A stretch of DNA of 64,000 bases from Gavia stellata (lineage: Eukaryota > Chordata > Aves > Gaviiformes > Gaviidae), in assembly GCF_030936135.1 (NCBI RefSeq), contig NC_082598.1, positions 9,862,687-9,926,686 of the forward strand. Direction: 5' to 3'. Under the pieces are notes generated by a model. It did not search any database, had not been told where the DNA came from, and was given only the letters and a program-made list of their open reading frames with translations. The translations under genes and the position numbers were made by a program. Shown here piece after piece: positions 48,401 to 60,400 of the stretch (positions are counted from its first letter, which is position 1; each line of letters opens with the position of its first letter).

Positions 48401-51400
48401 CCTTAAAGCAAACCTCTTGGCTTTTTATTATCCAAGAAAAGATAAGCCAAACACCAGAGTTCTGCAATAGATGCCATTTTTTTCCCTCTTAAGAACAAAA
48501 TCCTGAAGTTTGTGCTGCAGGTGAAGATTCATCCAAGGTTTGTTCCACTTGGCATTTTTGCCCATGTCTAACACCTCATAGAGGCCTCTGCAACTAAATT
48601 CAGCAGCAAAGCCTGGGAAGGTGCTGTGGCAACTAACAGGAAGAAAAAGCTGCAAGTGCCTAATTGCAGTGATTGTTAGTGAATTAAACGTAACAGCCCT
48701 ACTATAAGTGCAACTGCGTGCTTTATTTACTTTAGTATTAACTTGCAGTTTCAGCCTCTCTACACGTTTTCAGTGTGCTGAGTATTTTCATGCATCTGTT
48801 TTGCTAAATTGAACCCAGCCAGATAGCTTTAGCAGCCAGGTAGCTGGTGGTCTTGGGGTACCTCTGAAGTACCCAAACACAAGACATCAACTGCCTGCGA
48901 AGGCAATAGCTGCAAGTATATCTTACCATCACTAGCTTTCAAAGAGTCAGTGCTGCTATGAACTTAGTCTTCTGCAAGTTTTCACACGGAAGTGTCTGGT
49001 GCTGTTCCTAACGCTAAGGAAGACAAGAAAACCTCTGCCACCTATTATTCAGCTTACCATTTCAACGTTTTGTGCATTTTATCATTCTGAAAAATATTTA
49101 AGTACTCTATTTCACTATATATACACTGCAGCATTCACAGTGCATTTTATTTACTTTCACTTAGCGCCACTTCAGCCCACTTGCTGAGCCAAGACTCCAC
49201 ACTTTAACTTTGCCTTTTTACCTTCCAAATGTTGCAGCTTGTTCACGTTTGAGAACATATGCATGAAACCAGAACTTATTCCTACCTCTTTCAGCGAACA
49301 TAAGTTCAGGGAAATATCTGCAGTGCCACAAATGTATGCATTTTTGGCCAGCTAAGCCTCTTGGCAGCAGAAACCTAGAAAGCCGAAAGCTAGCTGGGAT
49401 GCAAGCCGGGGACAGGTGAGTACTGTAGCTGGTCTGCACGAAGGAAGCTGCTGATTCCCAAGAGAGGGGATGACTGGCAGACCTTGCTGCCCATGTTGCC
49501 CTCTTCACCCCTCCCTCCTTTCCCCATCCCTCTAGTAGCTCCCTGCTGAGGGCAATGACAGCTGCCTGTCCTAAAATACGAACGCCGGGCTACATCAACG
49601 TTTCTTCATCTCTCAAAATGCCTACAAGCCAACTCTGATGCTCCTTGTATGCCGGTTCTCCCCAGAGAGTGAGCTGTGGTGGCCCATGTGCTGCTGTAAG
49701 CCAGGGGCAGTAGCTAAGATGGGCAAATGACATCGACTCCGGAGGCTCGCTTTGGGCTGGAATGACCCTGTAAAGCAACCTGGACAACTCCAGTCTGAGA
49801 CACCTGACTGGAGCCTCAGCAGCTGGTGGCTGGCCAGACCACTCACATGTTGTTCCTTCAGGAGTGTATCTGACAGCAGAAGCAGACAGACAGACTGATG
49901 AGGGTCCCAGAGCTACGTTTGACTTTGGCCAGCAGAAGAAATAAAAGCCCTGTGGTACAGCTAGTGCTTGTTGCCGTATTGTTCCTCGACCTTCTCCCAC
50001 TCAAGTTCTCCTCCTGCTGCAGAGAGTGAGCACAAGCTGTCAGAGAGGCATGCAAGGTGTGACACAGGCATCCCCCCCGCTGGTACCACCCCACCGCACA
50101 CTCACCCACGTGCCTAAACTGCCTGCAGACCAACCCAGCGAGATGACAAAACCAAAATACAGTGGTTGGTTTCCAACCAGTCCTTTTCCTTCATGGGCTC
50201 ATGGCAGGCACTCAGAGGAGCACTTGTGCACGGCAATGCACAGGCAGGACCATGTCAGCAAGGACACCCGGGGTAAGTGGGATGCCAGCAGCTCTGACTG
50301 GTATCAGTTTTAACTGCTGGGGAACCGTAGCCTCAGGCTCCGCAGTATTAACAGCTGCAGGACCGACATCGACATCTGACCACCCTCATCTCCTCTCCTT
50401 GTTTTTTTCCAGGCTCCTCCCTACAGCCAGGCTTGTCCTCACAACTTTCCACAGGATTCAGCCATCCCACTTTCTTAAGCTGATCTTATTGGAAGAGCAG
50501 CCATGAAGGGTTTAACTTCAGTCCTTCATTGTCTCGGAGATAAGTAACAGCAACACGCAGAAATCCGAGATGTGCTTTATGGGAAATGTCAATAGGAATT
50601 TATAAGCTATACAGGGATTCCCAAAAGCATCACAAGCAAACATAATGGCAGCTGGATACCATTTGTCTTTCCTGGATGGTGACCATCTCAAATTTACATG
50701 TATAGGATTCTCCATCCTTTGACCAGTGGCAATAAAATCTCTGACCTTGCAAGAACGTGAGGCAACAGAAATCAAACATTATGGAAACAGTTGAAATCCC
50801 CAAATTCCCTCCAGTAAGTTTTTGCCCTTGTATGGATTTCTTTTCCTCTGGGGAAAAAAAAAAAAAAAAAAGGAGATTCCAACCTATATTTTAGCATTGC
50901 AGCCTTCAGGTTGTGCTCATCTATAAAGAACAGTTTTCTATATTTTAAACCTTCAAAGTCAGTGTCAGACAAATCTGAACAATTATTACACTTATAGAAA
51001 AGGAACTTCTGTTTCAGGTGTCTTCTATTTTTAGCCCTGTTATATACTGATTATCTTTCAACATTTACCTCTCAAACGCTTTTAAGCAGTAGCAAGAGAG
51101 TTATCACCTAGTACCATGAGCTCAGCATCGCACAGTACCTACCTAGTACAAGCAGATGAACAACAGTGCCTTATGGGGAAATACATGACTGACAGAAATA
51201 CCTTTGTACACACTTGAAAACAAGAGTCCACAAAAAAATAATCACCCATGCTTTTAATAAACATTTAATACTTAATTGATCCAGCCCTCCACCCATTTGT
51301 TTCGCACATTAAAATTCACACATTGCAATTTAGTAGTCCTCCTAAATTAGACCTCTCAAACCCATCTGTCTTAGAGCACTCAAGTTTCTTAGATTACACT

Positions 51401-54400
51401 GCAGTGAGACTTAAGATTTTAAGTTTGCCTGTTACCTCAGAATAGTGACAGGCCCAATTAGATAAGGAAAGTGCCACTGCAAGATCATACCATTCTGGTA
51501 CCAAGCAGTTTTAATTCCCACTTGAAGTTACACGGGTACACACGTACTTACACATGCTCCCTACTGAAACCCCAAGAGTGGATTAGGACTCGCCACCATT
51601 TACATGAGTGTGGTAACGCTTTGGTCCTCGATGGCGGTGGAACACCGCAAAGCAAATTTGCGCAACAAATCCAAACCCACGACATTGGTCTGCAGGTCTG
51701 CAATAGGTGTGTTTTCAGTTGCCACCTTTCACGGCACTCCTGTAAGTAGTTTATTGAGGACTGCTGCTTATAGGTCGAAGAGAATTGCATTTATTTAAAC
51801 AACGAAAAGCTGGGTAACAATGGGTTTGCACTGGGCTTACACGCAGAGAAGAACAGGATGATAACTATAATTTTCCACAAATTAATCATTCACCAAAAGG
51901 TGGCTGAAGAGGATGCAGTCACTCTCCCCTACAAGCGGCTCCAGGGAGTGTATATGTCCGTCTCGCAGGGCACTGAAGGCACAAGGTGCAGCGTGGCTCT
52001 GCACACACAAGCTACACGTTTATCGACTGACAACACCCCAGAGCAAGTTGCTGCTTACAAATCAGCTCATGGCTTGAAACCGGCTTTAATTATCAGACTG
52101 TTTCCCCACATCAAAATGCTAAGCAAGAACATCGTGTCTCAGGACATTTGCCAACAGGAAGGATCTTAAAAAAAAAAAAAAAAGAAAAAACGGGGGGGGG
52201 GGGTGTGACTACAATGCTTAGAGAAGCCTAGAGAAGTTGAGCCGTAGCACAGCACTAAGTGAGGAGAGCATGGTACCAAGCCTAGCGAGCTTTTTCTGCC
52301 TGATTTTAAACCTCCCTATAGACCTAGTTATTTTATACGTATGTCAAATGAGGGGAGAAATGTGTTCAAGATTTATTTTTCTTTTACATCACTGTATGAT
52401 GCCAAATTAAAGGAGAGGCAAGTCAAGCTGAATTATTTTAGCTAAATTAAAAACATGCATTCCCATCACACACTGAGCATGAGGCCTTGGGATGGCAGAC
52501 AGCCGGAATTAAACAGCCTTTTCCTGCATCAAGTTAAGAGTGTGAGGCATTAGTATCTGCAATACTGGATACCTGTGACTCTGCTTTTATTGTCTATTGT
52601 ACCTCTATATCCAAATGCCAAGTAAATACCAAGCGTCCAATTTAACTAGCCTGACAAATGCTGTGGGGACTCCATGTTCCCACATGCATGAGGCACCAGA
52701 AGAAACAACAGCAATTCACACCGCAATTTTAAAACCTAATCAGAGTTAAGGCAACTATATCTTCAGCTCAGCACCTAAACAATCGCTTTCTTGTTCTCAG
52801 AGGTAGGAAGTTTAAAGCTCTGACTAGGAAATTAAGTATCAGAAAGGGATGTTCAGCGCTACGTCTTACTTCCTTTTTTGCTTTTGCTAATACTTCCTCA
52901 GCATCTGTACCTACCAAAGCTTCGTGGCCACCTTAGAGGGAGTAGCTAATGGTGGCAGCTTGAGCATGCACGAATTAAGTTAATTGGCTTTTGAGGGAAA
53001 GGAGGTGGTGGGTGTTGCTGTCTTTTACCGCTGTTGATATTTGAGATGTTCTCCCACGAGACAGTTGGCGTGCCCTGGGACAAGAGCAAGGTGCCTGTTC
53101 CAGCCAACCGAAGGCTGGTTCAGACCCCAAGTGAGAATACCAAAGGAAAAGAAGAAAAGAAATCACCCTGAAGTAATTAAGAATACACGTCCCCAAATGT
53201 CTTGCTGTACGTCTCCAACTCCATCACTGAAATGTTGTAATTAGAGGTGGATAGAAAAGACAGAGGTGTATATATAAACAAATTTAGGGAAAGGATTAAA
53301 TGCATTGACTGTAATTAAAGATGGTCTCTTCCAATGGGTACTCTTACTTTCATATGAATTAAAAGCTGAGCAACATTTATGTAATATTTCCCCCCTCAAA
53401 CAGTGACAAAATCTGGCGTCCCAGGACAGTGGAGGGTTGCAGATCTGACAGTCCTGCTTCAAAGTTTAGATTTAGCTTGCCACAGCACAGATAGTGCCTT
53501 GTTTATAATTTAATTTCCGTCCTATTTCCCTTTCCATTGAACAGTACAAAGCTGGTAGTCTCTGTGCCAGACAGGGTGCAGTCGAGCAGAATCTGAAAAT
53601 GATCCATTTTGGGATGATAAGGTATGGAACAGCTTTTCAGAACTCTCCCCCTTTTCCCCCTTCTTCTTCTTTCTTCCCCACAAAACTCAGCCCAGATTTC
53701 TTAAGCACAGCGTCCTGAGGTTATCTGGCAATGGAAGGAAGAACCATAAGTTTGGACACACTTGCCATGTGAGTATGTAAAATCAGGCAGTGGGAACCAA
53801 GACACCTGATAGTCTATTTCAAATACCTGTTAGCACCTAAACGCAGTAACTGCTTCTAGCCAAACACATACAACAAGCTCCCAAATTTCCCTAGCAGAAA
53901 TTATTTGCTCCACCCATGCTGACATTTCAGCAGTCAACACAACAGCACTTACCAATCAGGATTAAGTCAGCTTTCTTGGGTGAATTACAGGGTTTGCTAC
54001 CTTTATGTTTTGTAAATACCAGCTAATGTGGTATGTAAGACACACAGTGTCTGTGCAGACAGTATTTGCAAACGCTGATGGTACTCCCAACTTCAATAGG
54101 AGCTGCTGAGTTCTGTCAGCAATTACATGCCAGGCAGGCCCCTTATTTAGCACCTTGTATCTTCATTTAGTTACCTAAATTGAAACATCAATGAAAGAAA
54201 AGCAGATAAATTTGTTAGGCATTAATCCTAAGGTGGCAGTTGGGAGGAGGGGACTCGCAAGCAGTTCCTCAACCTTTTAGAAAAATGTTACTACATTCAG
54301 ACGTAGTCTTAAGACTGTTTGCCGAATCCTCTGCTTTCTTGCTATAAGGTAGAACCTAATATAGGCTTTCTTAATGTAGGGCATGTAGCCTGTAACTAGA

Positions 54401-57400
54401 GTTACTAGTTTTCAGGTTAGAAGCATTGCAACAGATGACCTCATGTACATGCATCCAAGCGCACACCTCTTCTGTATCATCTACACCAATCTCCAGGCAC
54501 GATGCTAGTAGTTACACTGATTTGTATAGAAAAAAAATTGTGTAACATAAACTAGAATTAAACAATAATATTAGTCACTTGACATCCTTTGACAGGCCCT
54601 GTCACTTTGCTCTATTCTAGCAGGATGCGTACATAGCTTAGTATATGCATTTCAGTTTCCATCTCAAAACACAGCACTCTATGAAGACCCAAAACAACCC
54701 TCTCCTTCCAAAAATAGGGATGGGAGGGCGGGGGGGGGGAAGGAATCTCTTATCCATTCTTGTGAATTGCAGTTCTTTAGGACAAGAAAAGTCAGTTTTA
54801 ACTGGATGACCTGCACGGAGTTTTTATTTGTGTGGGGGTTTTTTTTCCCCCCAAAAAAGGCCCTCCTGTGAACGAACAGTATTATTCTTTTTCACATTTA
54901 TGATCTGCTGGCTAAATGTTCCTGCCCAGTACAGTTTCTGGAACCTTAACTGCATCCTCCGTAGCTGCCCGGATGTGATGTGGGGTTCAGCTTGCAGGCA
55001 GGCATGCACAGCTCCTAGTGAAATCCCCTGAGCAGGGCACAGAATCAGGCCCACAGCCTGCCACATGCTAAACCACCGTGTGTACCGAGGGGAAAAAAAC
55101 AGATTAAAAACTACTTGACCTGCAAAGGAATTCTGTGTAGTAAATCTAAGCACAAGTGTCTGCCGACAGAGACCATGAGGGGAAAGCAGCATAAGCTGTA
55201 ACAGAAAAGTACACATCGTTCCATTCAGAAAGAGACATTTTGAATTTGGGACAAGGCCACGGTATATCCAATACTCAAATAGGGTAAGCAGCCCATGGAA
55301 AGGAGTGCTGAAAATAGAGCTAGAGATACCAATACAACATGGAGACAGGGAGAGGAGGGGACAGGACAAGCAACCCACAGAATATAGCCACCTCCTCCAG
55401 CCTAGGTTGCTCCCTTAGTGTCTACTCCAACCAGGGACACTGGGCCATTGAAATTTTGTCCTCATGACATATTTGGGAGAAAATAATCCAGCCTCCTGCA
55501 GTTTTGGTGTGAATCCTGAGTGCAGAGCCAACCTTGCCTTAAACAGCCGGAACTGCACTGCTGGCTTCCAGGTGCATTTGCCACCTCTTCAAACCATGGC
55601 AGCTACCACTTCTGTATACCCAGTTTTCATTTGTGGGTTTGCAGAGACTTGACTGGTTGGGATTCAGCCATGGATTCCCATTGCATTACGTAAGACTCAT
55701 TTCAGAGGCCAGCTTCTTAAAGCCCATTAGCTGCCTAAATACCTTAAAAAAAAAAAAAAATCAAGTTCCAGCTCACTTGCCCAGATGTAGCTAAGCAAGC
55801 TTAAAAGGAAAACATTTTTTTTTAATACCCAATTCAACAAATCTTTTTTTCCTCCAATCAAGAAAGCAGTCACCACCAGGCATCTCTTCCCCTGTTTGCA
55901 GGGAATCAGCACCTAGCTGGAAGTCTGGCCATCTCCTTTTTGTACAAGACCAGCCCACTCTTTTTACCACGGCGGTTAAGAATTGGCCAGGTCAATTATC
56001 AGATGCTGAGAACATAAACCACCTTTCACATAGTCCATTAGAGGCTGACACACAATGGACTTATGTTTGGAGAGAGGGATGAACAAATTCAACTGGAAAA
56101 AACGCAGGTACTTGGTTTCTTGCCCATCTGCTTTCTGCTGGCTGTTTGGCTGGCCAGGAAGCACATGGCTTTCTGGACCCCAGACCCAAGACTGCACTTA
56201 GGGTCCGCAGTTCAAAGCCATCTTCAGCAGGAAAAAGGACATTACAACATTACAATTTAGTCAAGATTGTATTTTAGCCCATTTTTCATTGCTGAATAAA
56301 AGCTTTGTCCAAAAAATGAGGATGTATATATCCCTGACACCTGGAATATAACTTCCTGAGCAGATTAACTTTGAAGCTTCATCTGCTTAACATACCCCTC
56401 CTTTCCAAACCAGCAGTCTAGGTGGGAAGACACTTTTGTTGGGAGTGCATGATCAGGTGAGCTGCTGTGTGCACTGAAAGGACTGCAGTTCAGTGCATGG
56501 GCATTTCTAGTAACTATTGCAGCATGTAGTACAGGACAAGCCACAGGTCCAGACATTTGCTGCCTGCCTAGACGTGGGATAAAGGTGAGGAAAGAATAGC
56601 ATTTCAGTGCAAAGCTTTAAACCTTCTAATTTCTTTAATTCCATGGAGTCATCAGATTCAGAAACATGGGACATTTCAACAAAAGCACAGGACTAAATTT
56701 TCAGTTCTGTGGGTCCGGTTCTTTACAGACTTTGCTAAACAAGCTCCACAGAAAAACTCACTACAGTAATTTAAGACACAAACATCATATATACTTTGCC
56801 TCTCTGTTGGAAACCTGAGGTTAAGTGACAGGTAAAAGGGGGTCTGAGCTGAGACTCAGCCTTGCAGTGGCTGAGGCAACCCCATTCACCTGACCACCAC
56901 AGCTGGCATCCTCAGAGAGGCAGTCATAGCTGGGACGGGGGGGCTGATGCCTAAAGCATGGTAGCTGTCTTCTCACAAAGGCAAGTCAGACTCTTAAGAC
57001 ATTACCTTGCTTAAGCAGTGCAAAGGTATGTTTATTGCAATAAACCACTTCACATCAACCAGGTGGTGTAAAAAGTTCCTTACTTGACGGGAAAACCAGA
57101 AGAAACAGATATAATACAGAGGTTAAGTTCTGCTAGTGAGATGAGGTGATTCCCACCACTAATGTAGCTGCCACATTATCTAGATGGTTTATGTATAATC
57201 TGGACACGTCCTAGAAATGGCAGCAGTTTTTCTAGACCCATTATAACAATGAGATCTGTACCAGGTCAGCAAGACCCATCCAGTGCAGCACTCTCCAGGC
57301 AATAGTGGCCAAAACTGGATGCTTAGGAGAAATATGAAACTGATAAAGCCTATTCTGTACTGTAAATTAATACCATCACTCAAAGAACAGATCGCACTCT

Positions 57401-60400
57401 CTCCCTGTGCTGGCATTTGGGTGTGCCTGTGACAGTGAGCTGGGTCAGGAAAATGAACCAGCTGAAGAAGCAAGCTTCTTCCCTCCCTCTTGTGCCGGCA
57501 AGAAGCAGGACCCAGCAGCAGCAGCATGCAATGGGGCTGGGTTAAACTCATGGTGGAAGCACAGCAGCGAGACACATGCTGGATAATCCTTCCCTGGAAG
57601 TACCTCCACCAGCCAGTTAGGGATTTCCTCAGCTAGTGGCTGCACCGTAGCCATTCAACATGATGGATCAATGCAGTTGTATCTTTATGCTGCATAATAG
57701 TACTAACTGCAATGGTAATTTGTGATTTTGAAAAGGCAGCCCATAATAAAAATAAACATTAAGCATTGTTTTGGTATGCTATTATTTCAATGACCTTTCA
57801 GTTCTGTTTCAAAACTTCCAAGTTTATCAGCAACTGGCGATTACGTGCTTTTCGTTAACCCTGCAATTTAGTAACATGAAGAACCACAGACAGAATTTCA
57901 AGACATCCATCTATGCACTCTTTCAGCTTACACAAACTTTAAACACCAAGTAACCCTAGTGGGTGAAATTAATGTACCAATGAATATAACTGCGCTGGCA
58001 AGCTCATCTGCACTTCCTTCATGAAAAAACTGATTACCTATTAGAACTTAACTTCAGAGGCACCTACTCTATTTACTTTATCAGCTAATACTGTAGGTCA
58101 TAATGCTCACATCAAAAACATACATATTTTTCATCAAAACCTGCATTTATATACAGATATCTACTTCATATACATGATTATGCACTGTAACAACCTTTTT
58201 TCTGGCAAGATTTTAGGTTTAAATACACAAAGCACTACCCAAAACTCAGGACTGCACTGCCTTCTGCACACACCGGAACATTTTCAGTCTCCGCCTGATC
58301 AGCACCATAAACAATGCATACATTAGGCTCATTTGGGAAGAAGGAAAGGTTTGTTTTCTCCTGCTGAAAGGTTTTGCACCTTCCCCATCCCGGTCTTGCA
58401 CTTTAAAAATTCAGGGCTGTCCCACTCAGCTGATCCAGGCTATCTCCACAGCAGTCTCAGTACAAATTAGTGAGCCCTGAACAAGAGAGAATTGCTCCCT
58501 GTCCCACCCAACACCCAGTGAATAAGCTAAACACTTGTGCACTTCTTCTCAGAGCAACTTGCATAGGAAAGCAGGGAAATGCCCCTAGAGCACACCGCTC
58601 TCAACAGCAATGCCTGGTTTTTACCTCCACCCGGCTCAGCTCGCCAGCTTTTGTCAAACCTATGCCTAGGGACCTGGGATGGGATCTGCTGATTCCTGCA
58701 AGCAGGAGAGCACCTGCAACTCAGATGCTGCATTGCTGAGCACTGCCGTGCTCAAGATCACTGGTCCATTCTGCCCAAAGGCATTAATCAGCTTCCTCTT
58801 CTAATTATACTCCCACTGTTTGCCAGGAGTTTACTATTTTGTGGAATGCAGGCGGGAAAACTTGTACCACTGCTGATCGCCCCTTCCCTCCTTCTTGACT
58901 AAAAAAACCCCACAAAACCCCACAGAGAATAATACAAACGGTTTGACAGAGGCAGCAGATAACCGTCCATCTATATCAAGCTGTACCATGGTCACCCAGC
59001 CAAGGCACTTGCTCAGCTCACACGGTGCTAGCTTGGGGACATGGCTTGCCGATTTCGAGGCACACTTTTATTAATTTCCTCACTAATTCTTAAAAGCTGT
59101 TCCCTAAAATCATTCCGTTTCACAAGCTGTTTTCAGACTTGGCCATAGAAATGACAAGATCTTGAACTCCTCCTGCAGCAGAGCTCCTCACAGCCAGGCA
59201 GGAGTGAAATGACTTTGTCACCAAAGAAGCCCTGACGGGTTGGTCCCAGTATCCCTCATCAGGGCTCCATCTGCTTCCGACAAAAAAGGATGGACCACGG
59301 CAGGGAGGTGTCGCTTCCTCCCACAGTCCTGCGCAAGCTGGGGAGACAAGTCCACACACGAATAGCAGAGGGCAGATGACTCACTGCCTTCACAGAGCAC
59401 CGTGAAGATCTCAGCACAATCTTCAGGGGGATATACCTTGGTTTTTACATTGTAATGTAGAACTAGTATAAACTGATGCAAATAAATGAGATTATGCTGT
59501 GTCTTTTTAAGAAGCTTGAGTCTCTCATGGATTCTTGGGCTTTTTACGCTATGAAAGTTGAATTCCTCTGTACAGCTGTCAGGTTAGGTCGATTTAAAAA
59601 CTGCCTTGCAAAAAGTCATGATTACCAACATACTTGCTATTTACATTGCTCTGTGAAAGCCTACTGATAAAATGCTCTGGCTGAAACAGTAACAAGAAAT
59701 ATATACATGTACATATTTGTCATTAGGAACTAGTGACATCTGAGTGCTATTCTGATTGACCTGTCTGTAATTATTAAAATATCTTCTAGAACCTCATCTG
59801 TCCTTAGGATAGATTTCCTGCCTTCCTACTTTTTGTTTAGGGGGTTTCCTGTTTCATGGCTCCGAGATGCAAACCTTAATCACACAGGACCAAAACAGGA
59901 CTGCCATTAGAGGGATGAGTCCTTACAGAGTTTCACTATAATGAAAACACACTGAAGTTCTGAGCAGGGTATTCTAGGGAGACTTAAAGCAGAGAAAAAG
60001 GAATTTTATGTATGAATTGCTGACAAACACTTTACCGTAATTGTAGTCTGAATTCTATCACATAATGAGAGTTTTTGTTGGAATTATGTCTCTACTTCCA
60101 TTCGTCTTCCTCTGAGCATCTCCTCAAGAGCATGCAGAAAAGAGACCCAGCAGTAGAAAATGCAAATTAAAGTAGTGGTGCAAAACAGGCGAGCCTGCAC
60201 TCACTGAGAGATCAACCACTGCCATTCCCACTGACATCAAAACCAGAGATTAAAACCTCTTATGGGCAACACCAATGCAGAATCTAAAACAGCACCGTGA
60301 ACCAGTACACAGCTACCACAGCTTTCTGGTTAGTGGCAGCTCTGGCCACCCTCATCCAGGACACAAAGGCCCTGTAAATGAGGAAGCCATTTCCCTGCCT

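Noticed and set aside
49218-50506. Cluster of 74-136 codon ORFs on both strands in the MXD4 intron
   Set aside because: Local rise in GC lowers stop frequency. The peptides have no recognised domain and no transcription signals are seen.
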